A stretch of 64,000 nt of DNA from Dokdonella fugitiva (GTDB lineage Bacteria > Pseudomonadota > Gammaproteobacteria > Xanthomonadales > Rhodanobacteraceae): contig NZ_SLWQ01000003.1 in the NCBI RefSeq assembly GCF_004342425.1, positions 186,001-250,000 on the forward strand, written 5' to 3'. The translations under genes and the position numbers were made by a program. Below, one piece after another: positions 35,669-46,700 of this stretch (within the stretch, counting starts at the first letter, position 1; each line of letters begins with the position of its first letter). Below the pieces are notes generated by a model. The model did no database searches. It saw only the letters and a list, made by a program, of their open reading frames with translations, and was not told where the DNA came from.

Positions 35669-37501
35669 TTACTCCACCGTGACCGACTTGGCGAGGTTGC
35701 GCGGCTGGTCGACGTCGGTGCCGCGCAGCACCGCGACGTGGTAGGCGAGCAGTTGCAGCGGCACGGTGAACACTGCCGGTGCGATGAGGTTGCCACCCGA
35801 AGCGACCTTGAGCACCGCGCCGCGCGTGCCGTCCTGCTGCACCGGCGCGTCGGTGTCGGCGAATACGAACAGCTCGCCGCCACGCGCCCGAACCTCCTCG
35901 AGGTTGGATTTCAGCTTCTCGAGCAGTTGGTTGTTCGGCGCCACGGTGATCACCGGCATGTCCTCGTCGACGAGCGCGAGCGGGCCGTGCTTGAGCTCGC
36001 CAGCCGGGTACGCCTCGGCGTGGATGTAGGAGATTTCCTTGAGCTTGAGCGCGCCTTCGAGCGCGACCGGATAGTGCACGCCGCGGCCGAGGAAGAGGGC
36101 GTGGTGCTTGGGCACGAAGCGCTCGGCGAGCTTGGCGATTTCCGGTTCGAGCGTGAGCACCTCGGCGACCACGCGCGGCAGTGTCGCGAGTTCGGCGACG
36201 AGCTTGGCGTACTTGTCCGCGGCCATGCCGTTGATGCGCGCGAGTTCGATCGCGAGCAGTGCGAGCGCGGCGAGCTGGGTCGTGAACGCCTTGGTCGAGG
36301 CGACGCCGATTTCCGGACCCGCGCGCGTCATCAGCACGAGGTCGGACTCGCGCACGAGGCTCGACTCGGGCACGTTGCAGATCGCGAGCGAGCCGAGGTA
36401 GCCGCGGTTGCGGCCGTCACGCAGCGCGGCGAGCGTGTCGGCGGTCTCGCCCGACTGCGACACCGCGAGGAACAGCGTGCCCTCGGGCACGACCGCGCGG
36501 CGGTAGCGGTACTCGCTCGCGACCTCGACGCTGCACGGCAGCCCTACGAGTCCTTCCAGCCAGTAACGCGCGACGAGGCCGGCGTGGTAGCTCGTGCCGC
36601 AGGCGACGATCTGCACGTGGCGCACGCGCTGCAGCAGCTGGTCGGCGTCGACGCCGAAGATGTTCGGCAGCACGCGGCCGTCGGCGATGCGGCCCTCGAG
36701 CGTGTCGGCGATCGCGCGCGGCTGCTCGAAGATCTCCTTGAGCATGTAATGGCGGTACTCGCCGCGCTCGACCGCGTCGGCGGACAGTTCGCTCTTGCGC
36801 TCCGGGCGCTCCACCGGCGTGCCGTCGGCATCGTAGATCGCGCAGCCGTCGCGGCTGATCTCGGCGACGTCGCCTTCCTCGAGGAACTTGAAGCGGTTGG
36901 TCTGCTTGATGAGCGCCTGCACGTCCGAGCCGAGGAAGAACTCGCCGTCGCCGAGGCCGGCGACGAGCGGGCTGCCCCTGCGCGCGCCGACGATGCGCTC
37001 GGGCGTGTCGCGGTTCATCACGGCGATCGCATAGGCGCCGTGCAGGCGCCGCGTCGCGGCGATGACCGCCTCGAGCAGGCTCGCGCCGCCGGCGATCGCG
37101 TCCTCGACCAGGTGCGCGATCACTTCCGTGTCGGTCTCAGATTCGAAGCGATAGCCCTTCGCCCTGAGCTCCTCGCGCAACTGGGCGTGGTTCTCGATGA
37201 TGCCGTTGTGCACGACCGCGACGCGTTCGCTCGACACGTGCGGGTGCGCGTTGCTCGTGCTCGGCGCGCCGTGGGTGGCCCAGCGCGTGTGCGCGATGCC
37301 GGTGGCGCCGGCGACCGGCGCGGCCCGGTACAGCGATTCGAGTTCGCGCACCTTGCCGACTGCGCGCACGCGCGCGAGGCGGCCGTCTTCGAGCACGGAA
37401 ATGCCGGCCGAGTCGTAGCCGCGGTATTCGAGCGCCTTGAGTCCGGCGATCAGCACCGGCACCACGTCGCGGGCCGCGGTCGCGGCGACGATTCCACACA
37501 T
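35669..37501 (-). CDS. glmS: Glutamine--fructose-6-phosphate aminotransferase
   Basis: 610 aa. Produces glucosamine-6-phosphate for peptidoglycan and LPS. N-terminal Ntn glutaminase with the nucleophile Cys right after Met (MCGIVAA), HTRWATHG and HNGIIEN; two SIS sugar-isomerase domains with CGTSYHA and [10 protein letters not shown]-terminus LAKSVTVE as in all GlmS. Full length. It is divergent from the sugar transferase gene. An amino-sugar supply gene next to glycan genes fits but it is also a universal housekeeping enzyme. No glmS ribozyme is expected in this group and none was seen. Confidence 0.97.
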   Translation of the reverse strand: MCGIVAATAARDVVPVLIAGLKALEYRGYDSAGISVLEDGRLARVRAVGKVRELESLYRAAPVAGATGIAHTRWATHGAPSTSNAHPHVSSERVAVVHNGIIENHAQLREELRAKGYRFESETDTEVIAHLVEDAIAGGASLLEAVIAATRRLHGAYAIAVMNRDTPERIVGARRGSPLVAGLGDGEFFLGSDVQALIKQTNRFKFLEEGDVAEISRDGCAIYDADGTPVERPERKSELSADAVERGEYRHYMLKEIFEQPRAIADTLEGRIADGRVLPNIFGVDADQLLQRVRHVQIVACGTSYHAGLVARYWLEGLVGLPCSVEVASEYRYRRAVVPEGTLFLAVSQSGETADTLAALRDGRNRGYLGSLAICNVPESSLVRESDLVLMTRAGPEIGVASTKAFTTQLAALALLAIELARINGMAADKYAKLVAELATLPRVVAEVLTLEPEIAKLAERFVPKHHALFLGRGVHYPVALEGALKLKEISYIHAEAYPAGELKHGPLALVDEDMPVITVAPNNQLLEKLKSNLEEVRARGGELFVFADTDAPVQQDGTRGAVLKVASGGNLIAPAVFTVPLQLLAYHVAVLRGTDVDQPRNLAKSVTVE

Positions 37502-37699
37502 GCGGGCATCCTCGGGCTGGTTCGGGGCCGCGGTCTCGCCTTGCCGGCGTCGCCCCGCGCTGCCAAGATGATAAACCGACCCGCCGTGGCGGGGGCATGG
37601 CGGAAGCATGGCGCGGCGATGGCACGCCGTCGACCTCGCGCGCGCCGGCCCCGCAGTGCAATGCCGCCGGCGGGCGGTTTCCCGGATGGAGACGAGCGG

Positions 37700-39100
37700 A
37701 TGTTGCGGGCGCTGCGGCGACAGTCGATACGCTGGCTCACCCTGCTGGTGTTGCTCGAACTCGCGTCGCTCACGCTCGGCGTGCAGCTCGCGGCACGCCT
37801 GCGCTATTTCGCCGACGCGCCGGCGCTGGCCGGGTTTTCGGAGAACCTGTGGCTGCGCGGACTGCTGTTCGCGGTCACGATCGTGCTCGGCATGTCGGCG
37901 CTCGGCCTCTACCAGCAGCACCTGCGCGAGAACTGGTTCGGCCTGTTCGCGCGCCAGCTGGTCGGCTTCGTGCTCGGCGTGCTCGGCCTCATCACGATCT
38001 ACTACCTGTTCCCCGCGGTGGCGATCGGCCGCGGCGTGTTCGCCATCGCGATCGTGATCGGTTTCGCCGCGGTGCAGGGCTGGCGCGTGCTGATCGCGCG
38101 CCTGGTCGACGTCGAATCGCTGAAGCGGCGCGTGCTCGTGCTCGGCGCCGGCAACAACGCCGCGACGATCCCGCAGCGCATGCGCCGGCGCACCGACCGG
38201 CGCGGTTTCATCATCCTCGGCTTCGTGCGCATGGGCGAGGAGGCGGTGTGCGTACCGGAGGATCGCCTGCTCGTGGTCGAGGGCAGCCTGCGCGCGTTCG
38301 CCGAGTCCCTGCAGGTCAACGAGATCGTGGTCGGGCCGGACGACCGCCGCGGCGGCCTGCCGATGGACGAGTTGCTCGACTGCAAGCAGGCCGGCATCGC
38401 GGTCAGCAACCTCGCCTCGTTCTTCGAGCGCGAACTCGGCATCGTCAAGCTGTCGCTGGTCGACCCGTCGTGGCTGGTGTTCTCGCAGGGCTTCGACAAT
38501 TCGCCGCTGCGCCATGCGATCAAGCGCGTGTTCGACGTGTCGATCGCGCTGCTCGTGCTCGCGTTCGCATGGCCGTTCATGCTGCTCGTCGCGCTGGCGA
38601 TCCGCCTCGAATCGGGCCCCGGCCAGCCGATCCTGTACCGGCAGGACCGCGTCGGCGAGCACGGCCGCGTCTTCGCGCTGGCCAAGTTCCGCAGCATGCG
38701 CACCGACGCCGAACGCGACGGCGTCGCGCGCTGGGCAAAGCCCGGCGACGACCGCGTCACGCGCGTCGGGCGCTTCATCCGCCGCGCGCGCCTGGACGAG
38801 CTGCCGCAGCTGTGGAACATCCTGCGCGGCGACATGAGCGTGATCGGACCGCGGCCCGAGCGTCCGTCGATCGTCGACGATCTCGCCCGGCAGATCCGCT
38901 ACTACAACCTGCGCCATTGCGTGAAGCCCGGCCTCGCCGGCTGGGCCCAATTGCGCTACCCGTACGGCGCCTCGGTCGAGGACGCGGTCGAGAAGCTCAA
39001 GTACGACCTGTTCTACGTCAAGAACCACGACCTGCTGTTCGACCTCACGATCCTCGTGCAGACGGTCGAGGTCGTGCTGTTCGGCCGCGGCGCGCGCTGA
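37700..39100 (+). CDS. Exopolysaccharide sugar transferase (undecaprenyl-phosphate glycosylphosphotransferase)
   Basis: 466 aa. N-terminal transmembrane bundle (about 10-120), a CoA-binding-like Rossmann domain ([13 protein letters not shown]), then a membrane-associated catalytic bac_transf domain: [74 protein letters not shown] and [15 protein letters not shown]. It transfers a sugar-1-phosphate to the lipid carrier. The overall shape resembles the EpsB group linked to exosortase/PEP-CTERM EPS loci (from memory), but no exosortase is in view. ATG 37700 with GGAG 8 nt upstream; longer openings lack the helix start. Confidence 0.88.
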   Translation: MLRALRRQSIRWLTLLVLLELASLTLGVQLAARLRYFADAPALAGFSENLWLRGLLFAVTIVLGMSALGLYQQHLRENWFGLFARQLVGFVLGVLGLITIYYLFPAVAIGRGVFAIAIVIGFAAVQGWRVLIARLVDVESLKRRVLVLGAGNNAATIPQRMRRRTDRRGFIILGFVRMGEEAVCVPEDRLLVVEGSLRAFAESLQVNEIVVGPDDRRGGLPMDELLDCKQAGIAVSNLASFFERELGIVKLSLVDPSWLVFSQGFDNSPLRHAIKRVFDVSIALLVLAFAWPFMLLVALAIRLESGPGQPILYRQDRVGEHGRVFALAKFRSMRTDAERDGVARWAKPGDDRVTRVGRFIRRARLDELPQLWNILRGDMSVIGPRPERPSIVDDLARQIRYYNLRHCVKPGLAGWAQLRYPYGASVEDAVEKLKYDLFYVKNHDLLFDLTILVQTVEVVLFGRGAR

Positions 39101-39109
39101 GCCGGCGCT

Positions 39110-39811
39110 TCAGCGCGTGGCCGGCTCCGGCGGCGGTGGGTGCGCGCTGGCGACCTTGAGCGGGCGCAGCTTCGAGCTGTACCAGTCGCTGACCTTGCCG
39201 TCGTCGAACGCGATCCACGAGGGTCCGTAATCCCAGCGCTGCGGGTTCTCCATCACCGGTCGCCCTTCGAGGGCGCGCACCGTCGCCGCCGCGGTGCCGA
39301 TGCCGATGAGGCCGGTCGAGGCGCCCGCAGGCGTGCTTGGCGTCGCAGCCGCCGGGCGACCCGGTGCCGGCCCGCCGCCGACCTCGCCGCCGCGGTCGAA
39401 CACGCCGCCGTTCCACGCCAGCCACACGAGGCCGCCGGCGAGCGCGAGCCCGAGCCAGCGCCGCGCGCGGCCGCCGCCGGAGCGGGCCGGCACGGCCGCG
39501 GCCGGTTGCACCATGCACGTGGCGCGCGGCATCGGTGCGCGCGGCGCCTGGTGCAGGCCTCCAGGCAGGCGCCCGTAGCGGCGATGGAACGCGCTCGCCG
39601 CGTTGTAACCGGCCGTGAGTTCCTGCAGGCGCGCCGCATCCGCCGGATCGGCGTCGGCACCGCGGCGATCGGGGTGGAGTTCGGCGACGCGGCGCCGGTA
39701 GGCGACCTTGAGCTCGTCGAAGGTGCAACCGGGCTTCAGCCCAAGCTGCTGGTAGAGCGAGAAAAAATCGGCCTTGTCGAGCACGCTTGCCCCCGAACGA
39801 TCCGCCGGCAC
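39110..39811 (-). CDS. J-domain protein with one transmembrane segment
   Basis: 233 aa. A DnaJ J-domain near the N-terminus (FFSLYQQLGLKPGCTFDELKVAYRRRVAELHPDR) with the HPD motif intact, an Ala/Pro linker, one membrane helix (WLGLALAGGLVWLAW) and an extracytoplasmic C-terminal region rich in Gly/Pro with a conserved-looking WDYGPSWIAFDDGKVSDWYSS. The start is a GTG at 39811; GTG 39784 (before LDKADFF) is as likely. It probably recruits DnaK at the membrane; the client is unknown. It converges with the sugar transferase gene, 9 nt apart. Confidence 0.78.
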   Translation of the reverse strand: MPADRSGASVLDKADFFSLYQQLGLKPGCTFDELKVAYRRRVAELHPDRRGADADPADAARLQELTAGYNAASAFHRRYGRLPGGLHQAPRAPMPRATCMVQPAAAVPARSGGGRARRWLGLALAGGLVWLAWNGGVFDRGGEVGGGPAPGRPAAATPSTPAGASTGLIGIGTAAATVRALEGRPVMENPQRWDYGPSWIAFDDGKVSDWYSSKLRPLKVASAHPPPPEPATR

Positions 39812-40028
39812 GGCTCGCGCCGCAGGCGCGGACGCCGTTCCCCCGAACGTGCGCGCAGGGGATTCTACCTGCTGGCGGCGCGCCGACCGGCACCACTGGC
39901 GCGGCGGGGTGTGCCTCGCGTAGATTGCCGTCTTGGCGATAAAATGTGAACTGCGTCACCCTTTCCGGGTCGAAACGCGCGTCGCTGGCCGCGTCGTCCC
40001 GGATGTCACCCGCGAGGACCAGGTTTCC

Positions 40029-40961
40029 ATGACGATCGGGGCAGGCTCGGTAGCGATGGATGCGCCGCAGGCCGGCGAGGCCGGCGGCTGGGTCGACCGC
40101 GTCGACCGGCTCGACCCGCGCGAGTTCCGCCAGCGCTACCTGGAGCCGCGCCGGCCGGTCGTGCTGCGCCACGCGCTCGAACGGTGGAGCGCGCCCGCGC
40201 GGTTCACCCCGGAGTTCTTCCTCGAACGCTATGCCGATCACCCGGTGCGCATCCGCGGCCGCCACTACCGCCTCGGCGAAGTCATCGCGCTGCAACGGGC
40301 CTCGAGCGAAGCGCAGCCGGCGCCGTACCCGTGCACGTTCGCCGAATGCGCCGACCTCATGGCGGATGTCACGCCGCGCTTCGCCTGCAGTCTGCCGAAC
40401 CGGCACACGAGCCCGTTCATGCCGAAGTCGGTGTTCGACCTCGTCAACCATCTCGAGATCTTCTTCGGCGGTCCGGGCGGCGAGTTCCCGTACCTGCACT
40501 ACGACATGCTGCGCATGCACGCGTGGATCGCCCAGGTGCATGGCGACAAGGAATTCACGTTGTACGAGCGCGGCCAGGAGCACCTGCTGTACGTGCACCC
40601 GGAAATGCCGTGGATGTCGCGCGTGGACGATCTGCACGACGTCGAGCGCTGGCCGCTGCTGCACCAGGCGCGGCGGCATCGCGTCGTCGTGCACGCGGGC
40701 GAGGCGCTCTTCATCCCGTGCGGCACCTGGCACACCGCGCGCTGCCTGACGATGAATATCACGGTCGCGTTCGACCAGCTCGAATCGAGCAACTGGCGCG
40801 AGTTCGTCCGCGACGTCGTGGTCGAGGAACGGCGCAAGGGCCATGCCGCGCGGGCGCGCTGGCTGGGCTTGTATCTCGGCCTGCTCGGGCCGATGCTGAC
40901 GCTCGCCGAACGCTGCGGCGCGAATCGCCGCGCGGACTGGGGCGTCGCGCGCCTGCATTGA
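40029..40961 (+). CDS. JmjC/cupin-8 iron-dependent hydroxylase, copy 1
   Basis: About 310 aa, first gene of the biosynthetic cluster. Cupin_8 (FIH-like) fold with the facial triad His157-x-Asp159 (LHYDMLR) and His235 (GTWHTAR), plus Lys174 in GDKEFTLY as a candidate 2-oxoglutarate contact. Such enzymes hydroxylate unactivated carbons using Fe(II), O2 and 2OG. It shares most of its core with the next gene. ATG 40029 has a weak AGG; an in-frame ATG at 39933 would add 32 residues that look non-conserved. The 217-nt upstream gap has a TAAAAT (39940-39945) as the only promoter-like hexamer. Confidence 0.83.
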   Translation: MTIGAGSVAMDAPQAGEAGGWVDRVDRLDPREFRQRYLEPRRPVVLRHALERWSAPARFTPEFFLERYADHPVRIRGRHYRLGEVIALQRASSEAQPAPYPCTFAECADLMADVTPRFACSLPNRHTSPFMPKSVFDLVNHLEIFFGGPGGEFPYLHYDMLRMHAWIAQVHGDKEFTLYERGQEHLLYVHPEMPWMSRVDDLHDVERWPLLHQARRHRVVVHAGEALFIPCGTWHTARCLTMNITVAFDQLESSNWREFVRDVVVEERRKGHAARARWLGLYLGLLGPMLTLAERCGANRRADWGVARLH

Positions 40962-41009
40962 CCGGACCGCCGGCGTCGCGCCGGCCGCAGCTTTTGGGAG
41001 GGGGCGAGC

Positions 41010-41948
41010 ATGAACACGACGCAAGCCGGCGTAGCCGGCGCCGTCACCGCCGTTGCCGGCGGCAGCAGCTGGGTCGACCGACGCAGCGGGCTCGGCGTCG
41101 ACGACTTCATCGCCGAGTACCGCGACCCGCGCCGGCCCGTCGTGCTCGGCGACGCGGCGCGCGCATGGCCGCTGTACGGGCGCGCCGATCCGGACTACTT
41201 CCGCCACACCTACGGCGAGCACGTCGTGCGCGTGCGCGGCCGCGACTACCGGCTCGCCGAACTCATCGACCTGCTCGAGGCCTCCACGGTCGACAAGCCG
41301 GGGCCGTATCCGTGCAAGTTCGAGATCGCCAAGACGTTCCGCGAACTGCTGCCCGAGGTGACGCCCCGCTTCGGCTACAGCCTGCCCGACCGGCAGGCGA
41401 ACCCGCTCGTGCCGCAGCGGCTGTTCTCCGGCGTCAACAACCTCGAGATCTTCTTCGGCGGCCCGGGCGGCGAGTTCCCGTACCTGCACTACGACGTGCT
41501 GCGCATGCACGCGTGGATCACGCAGCTGCACGGCGACAAGGAATTCACCCTCTACGCGCCGGGGCAGGAGCACCTGCTCTACGTCAACCCCGACATGCCG
41601 TGGCAGTCGTCGATCCGCGACCACCACCACCCCGATTACGACCGCTACCCGCTGTTCCGCGAGGCGAAGTGCCAGAAGGTCGTGGTACACGCGGGCGAAA
41701 CGCTGTTCCTGCCGTGCGGATGGTGGCATACCGCGCGCAGCCTCAACATGACGATTTCGGTCGCGTTCGACTCGCTCGGCCCGGACAACTGGAGCGACTT
41801 CGTCGGCGACGTCGTCGAGGAGCGCCGGCGCAATCGCAAGCCGCTCAAGGCGCTCGCGCTCGGGACCTGGCTGCGCGCGATCGGGCCGCTGCTCACGTTG
41901 CAGGAGCTCGGCGGCGCGAATCGCGGGACCCGCTGGGGCGCCCGATGA
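41010..41948 (+). CDS. JmjC/cupin-8 iron-dependent hydroxylase, copy 2
   Basis: 312 aa, a paralogue of the preceding gene (shared FFGGPGGEFPYLHYD, HGDKEFTLY, GQEHLLYV). Triad His160, Asp162, His240; the Lys of GDKEF is kept. A strong GGGAGGGGG lies before the ATG, 48 nt after the first cupin gene. The stop overlaps the next start as ATGA. Because both copies keep all metal ligands they probably act at different positions or on different intermediates, for example on prolyl-S-PCP made by the next gene; this is inference from position. Confidence 0.83.
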   Translation: MNTTQAGVAGAVTAVAGGSSWVDRRSGLGVDDFIAEYRDPRRPVVLGDAARAWPLYGRADPDYFRHTYGEHVVRVRGRDYRLAELIDLLEASTVDKPGPYPCKFEIAKTFRELLPEVTPRFGYSLPDRQANPLVPQRLFSGVNNLEIFFGGPGGEFPYLHYDVLRMHAWITQLHGDKEFTLYAPGQEHLLYVNPDMPWQSSIRDHHHPDYDRYPLFREAKCQKVVVHAGETLFLPCGWWHTARSLNMTISVAFDSLGPDNWSDFVGDVVEERRRNRKPLKALALGTWLRAIGPLLTLQELGGANRGTRWGAR

Positions 41949-43798
41949 CAGCGGGCGTGCCGTTGCAGGCGGAACGGCGCGCGGCTTCGCTGCTCGCGCC
42001 TTTGCTCGCGCATGCCCGGCACGCGACCCCGGCGTTGCGCGCCACCGGCGTCGAACTCGCTTACCCCGAGCTGCTCGCGCGCGCGGCGCTGCACGCGGAC
42101 GCGCTGCGCGACGCGGGCGTCGTCGCCGGCGACGTCGTCGCGCTGGCCGCGACGCGCAGCGCCGGGACGATCGCCGCGATCCTCGGCTGCATCGCGCGTG
42201 GCGCCGCCTACCTGCCGCTCGACCTCGATTTCCCCGCCGCGCGCCTCGCCGCGATGCTCGACGACGCGCGGCCACGCTGCTTTCACGGCGCGGCCGATGC
42301 GCGCGTGCCGGCCGGCGTCGCGCGCGTCGGCTGGCCGGCAGACGCGCCGGCCGCGCCGGCCGCGCCGCTGCGCGACGAGGTCGCCGGCGATCTCGCCTAC
42401 GTGCTGTTCACCTCGGGCTCGACCGGCCGGCCGAAAGGCGTCGCGATGCGCAGCGCCGCGGTCGCTGCGCTCATCGACTGGCATCGCGCGCATCCGCGCC
42501 TGGGCATGCCTGCGCGCACGCTGCAGTTCGCGCCGCTGGGTTTCGACGTGTCGTTCCAGGAGATCTTCTCGACGCTCGCGACCGGCGGCTGCCTCGTCCT
42601 GCCGAGCGAAGCCGAGCGGCGCGATCCGTACGCGCTGCTCGCCCTGCTCGAGCGCGAGCGCATCGAACGGCTGTTCCTGCCCTACGTCGGCCTGCAGGCG
42701 CTCGCCGAAGCCGTCGCCGCGGGCGGCGGCGTGCCGCATGCCTTGCGCGACATCGTCACCGCGGGCGAGCAACTGCGCGTCACGCCGGCGATCCGCGCGC
42801 TGTTCGCCGCGCTGCCCGGCGCGGTGCTGCACAATCACTATGGCCCGACCGAAACCCACGTCGTCACGGCGCACGAGCTCGCCGGCGATCCGGCGGCATG
42901 GCCGGAGCTGCCGCCGATCGGCACGCCGCTGCCGCACGTGCGCGTGCGCATCGTCGATGCCGCGCTCGCGCCGCTGCCGGACGGGGCCGAAGGCGAGCTG
43001 CTGCTCGGCGGCGGCTGCCTCGCGGCGGGCTACATCCACCGCCGCGAGCTCACCGCCGAACGGTTCATCGAACTCGACGGCGAGCGCTGGTATCGCAGCG
43101 GCGACCGCGCGCGGCGTGCCGCGGACGGCGTGCTCGACTGCCTCGGACGGCTCGACGACCAACTCAAGATCGACGGCTTCCGCATCGAACCGGCCGAGAT
43201 CGAGGCCGTGCTCTGCCGCCATCCCGCGGTGGCCGAGGCGGTCGTCGTCGCCGCCGACGGCGCCGGCGGCCGTCGCCTCGTCGCCCACGTGGTCGCGCGC
43301 GACGCGCGCGCCGACGCGGCCACGCTCGCCGATGATCTGCGCGCGCACTGCGCCGCGTCGCTGGCCGATTACCTCGTCCCGCACGCGGTGTCGGTGCACG
43401 CGATGCTGCCGCTGACCGCGAGTGGCAAGATCGACCGCCGCGCGCTCGCCGCGGCGCCGGCCGTCCAGTTGCGCTGGCTCGACGGCGCGCCCCTGCAGAA
43501 TCAACTTCTCGACTTGTGGAAGCAGCTGCTCGGGGTGGATGATCTGGACGTGGAAGCGAACCTGTTCGACCACGGCGCGCGCTCGCTGCTGGTCGTGCGC
43601 GCGCTGACCGAACTGCGGCGGCACGGGCACGTCCTCGGCGTCGCGCAGGCCTACGAGCACCCGACCGTCGCGGCGCAGGCGCGCGCGCTCGCCGCCGCGG
43701 CCGCGCCGGTCGCCGATGCCGCCGGCGAACGCGCGCGCGGCGCCGCGCAGCGCGCCGCCTTCACGCGCTTCGGCCCGCGCGCCGGAGGCACCCGATGA
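41945..43798 (+). CDS. NRPS adenylation-PCP didomain, predicted proline-specific
   Basis: 617 aa. A domain motifs: A3 LFTSGSTGRPKG (residues 154-165), A5 NHYGPTET, A7 YRSGDRAR, A8 GRLDDQLKIDGFRIEP, A10 TASGKIDR. A PCP follows with the phosphopantetheine Ser547 in DHGARSLL. Aligning to GrsA by hand gives pocket residues DVQFVAHVVK, close to the known proline code DVQLIAHVVK, so it should load L-proline or a near relative onto its own PCP. No condensation domain, so it is a loading or stand-alone module. Overlaps both neighbours by 4 nt. The 44 residues after the PCP are Ala/Arg-rich, possibly a docking tail. Confidence 0.88.
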   Translation: MTAGVPLQAERRAASLLAPLLAHARHATPALRATGVELAYPELLARAALHADALRDAGVVAGDVVALAATRSAGTIAAILGCIARGAAYLPLDLDFPAARLAAMLDDARPRCFHGAADARVPAGVARVGWPADAPAAPAAPLRDEVAGDLAYVLFTSGSTGRPKGVAMRSAAVAALIDWHRAHPRLGMPARTLQFAPLGFDVSFQEIFSTLATGGCLVLPSEAERRDPYALLALLERERIERLFLPYVGLQALAEAVAAGGGVPHALRDIVTAGEQLRVTPAIRALFAALPGAVLHNHYGPTETHVVTAHELAGDPAAWPELPPIGTPLPHVRVRIVDAALAPLPDGAEGELLLGGGCLAAGYIHRRELTAERFIELDGERWYRSGDRARRAADGVLDCLGRLDDQLKIDGFRIEPAEIEAVLCRHPAVAEAVVVAADGAGGRRLVAHVVARDARADAATLADDLRAHCAASLADYLVPHAVSVHAMLPLTASGKIDRRALAAAPAVQLRWLDGAPLQNQLLDLWKQLLGVDDLDVEANLFDHGARSLLVVRALTELRRHGHVLGVAQAYEHPTVAAQARALAAAAAPVADAAGERARGAAQRAAFTRFGPRAGGTR

Positions 43799-46700
43799 GC
43801 GGTCCCGCACTCGACGGCGTCGCGATCGTCGGCATGGCCGGGCGTTTCCCCGGTGCCGCATCGATCGACGAGCTGTGGCAGAACCTGCTCGCGGGACGCG
43901 AATCGATCACGCGCTTCGCGCCGGACGAACTCTCGCCGCTGGTACCGCGCGAACTGCGCGAGCATCCGCGCTACGTGCCGGCGCGCGGCATCATCGCCGG
44001 CGTCGAGCGCTTCGATGCGGCGTTCTTCGGCATTCCCGCGCGCGAGGCGCAGCTGATCGACCCGCAGCAGCGCGTGTTCCTCGAGCTCTGCTGGAACGCG
44101 CTCGAACACGCCGGCATCGATCCCGCGCGCGCAGGCGGCAGTATCGGCGTCTGGGCCGGTACGTCCAACAACGGCTATCGCAGGCTCGTCGACGCGCGCC
44201 CCGACATCGTCGCCGCGAGCGGCGAGTTCGCCGCGATGCTTGCCAACGAGAAGGATTACGTCGCGACGCGCGTCGCCCACCGGCTCGGCCTGACCGGCCC
44301 GGCGATCAGCCTGTACACGGCGTGCTCGACCTCGCTCGTCGCGGTCGCGCAGGCGTGGTACGCGCTCATGAGCTGGCAGTGCGACGTCGCGCTCGCCGGC
44401 GGCGTCAACGTGGTGGTGCCGCAGGAATCGGGCTACCTGCCTGCCGAAGGCGCGATCGAATCCGCCGACGGCCATTGCCGGCCGTTCGATGCCGAGGCGA
44501 GTGGCACCGTGTTCTCGTCCGGCGCCGGCGCCGTCGTGCTCAAGCGCCTGGCCGACGCGATCGAGCAGGGCGACACGATCTACGCGGTGATCCGCGGCGT
44601 CGGCGTCAACAACGACGGCGCCGACAAGGCGAGCTTCGGCGCCCCGAGCGTGCGCGGCCAGGCCGCGGCGATCCGCCTCGCGCTCGCGAGCGCGAACGTC
44701 GATGCGGGTTCGATCGGCTACGTCGAGGCGCACGGCACCGGCACGCCGCTCGGCGACCCGATCGAGGTCGAGGCGCTCACGCGCGCGTTCCGCGCCGACG
44801 GCGCCGCGCCCGCGTCCTGCTGGCTCGGATCGATCAAGGGCAATCTCGGCCACCTCGTCGCCGCCTCCGGCGTCGCCGGGCTGATCAAGGCGACCCTCGC
44901 GCTGCATCACGGTCGGATCCCGCCGACCGCGAACCTGCGCACGCCGAACCCCGAAATCGATTTCGGTGCGTCGCCGTTCCGCCTCGTGCAGGCGCCGGTC
45001 GAATGGCCGCGCGGCGCGCCGCCGCGGCGCGCCGGCGTGAGTTCGTTCGGCGTCGGCGGCACCAATGCGCACGTCGTGCTCGAGGAGGCGCCGCCCGCCG
45101 CCGCGCCGGGCCCGGCACGCCCGGCGAGCCTGCTCGTGCTGTCCGCGCGCGACGACGAGGCGTTGCAGCGCCGCGCCACGGATCTCGCCGCCCATCTCGC
45201 GCACGTGCAGGATGCCGACCTGGCGGATGTCGCCGCGACGCTCGCGCTCGGCCGCAAGCCGATGGCGTCGCGTGCCGCCGTGGTGGCACGCAGTGCGGCC
45301 CAGGCGCGCGACGCGCTCGCGCGCATCGCGCCGCAACGCGCCGGGCGGCCGAAGCTCGTGTTCCTGTTCCCCGGCCAGGGTTCGCAGCACGCGGACATGG
45401 CCCGCGAGCTGGCCGGGACCGAACCGGTGTTCGCCGAACACTTCGAGCGCTGCTGCGCGCTCGCGAGCGCCCGGCTCGGCCGCGACCTGCGCGCGCTGAT
45501 CCTGCCGGCGGCCGGCGAGGCGGCCGCGGCAGCGGCCGGACTCGCCGAAACACGCTGGACGCAGCCAGCGCTGTTCGCGGTCGAGTACGCGCTCGCGCGA
45601 TTGTGGGAAAGCTGGGGCATCGTCGCCGACACGATGATCGGCCACAGCATCGGCGAATACGTCGCGGCGACGCTCGCCGGCGTGTTCGAACTCGAGGACG
45701 CGATCGCGCTGGTGTGCGCGCGCGGTGCGGCGATGCAGGCGCAGCCGCCCGGGGCGATGCTCGCGGTGCGCGCGGTCGCGCAGGCGATCGCGCCGCGCCT
45801 CGGCGGCGGCGTCAGCCTCGCGGCGGTGAATGCGCCGGAACTGTGCGTCGTCGCCGGCACCGACACCGAGATCGGCGCCCTGGCCGTCTCGCTCGACGCC
45901 GAGCGCATCGCCAGCACGCGCCTCAAGGTGAGCCATGCATTCCATTCGGCCCTGATGGACGGCGCGTTGCCGCCGTTCGAGCGCGCGTTCGCGAACCTGC
46001 GCCTCGCGCCGCCGACGCGGCCGTTCTATTCGTGCGTGAGCGGCGCGCCGATCGACGCGCACGCTGCGGTGGAACCCGCGTACTGGTGCCGTCAGCTGCG
46101 CGAGCCCGTGCGCTTCGCCGATGCGATCGCGCACGCGATCGCCGACGGCGCGACCCTGTTCGTCGAAGTGGGTCCGTCGCAGGCGCTGACGACGTTCGCG
46201 CGCAGCCAGCTCGGCGAGGGCGGGCGCGCGGTCGCCTCGCTCGGCCCGGCGGCGAAGCCGGGCAGCGACGCCGAGCACCTCGCCGCCGCGCTCGGTGCGT
46301 GCTGGACTTGCGGCCGCGAACCGGATTGGGACGCGTACTACGCCGGGCAGGCGCGCCGCCGCGTCGCGCTGCCGGGTTACCCGTTCCGCGGCGAGCGTCA
46401 TTGGATCGATGTACCGACGCCGGCAGCGGGCGTCCCTGGGGAAACGAGCATGAAGGAAATCCATCCCGCGATCGTCGCGACGCCCGCGGCACCGCAGCCG
46501 ACGTCGCGCCTGCGCGCCGAGCTGCGCGAGCTGGTCGAGTCGCTTACCGGCGAACACCTCGCTGCCGCGCAGGACGAGGCGAGCTTCCTCGAACTCGGAC
46601 TCGATTCGCTGTCCCTGACGCAGGCCGCGCTCGAACTCGAGCGCCGCTACGGCCTCAAGCTGAAATTCCGCCGCCTCATGGAAGACGTCGACAGCATCGC

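Noticed and set aside
37502-39028. Apparent N-terminal fusion of glmS to a long upstream minus-strand frame
   Set aside because: GlmS must begin MCGIV with Cys as N-terminal nucleophile; the extension is the antisense of the sugar transferase gene.
39933-40028. Longer start for the first cupin gene
   Set aside because: The extra 32 residues are not conserved with the paralogue and overlap the only promoter-like hexamer.
41945-43798. Didomain as a pyrrole-forming prolyl unit (PigI/PltF route)
   Set aside because: That route needs a flavin prolyl-PCP dehydrogenase (PigA/PltE type), and none is encoded nearby; the adjacent hydroxylases are Fe/2OG enzymes.
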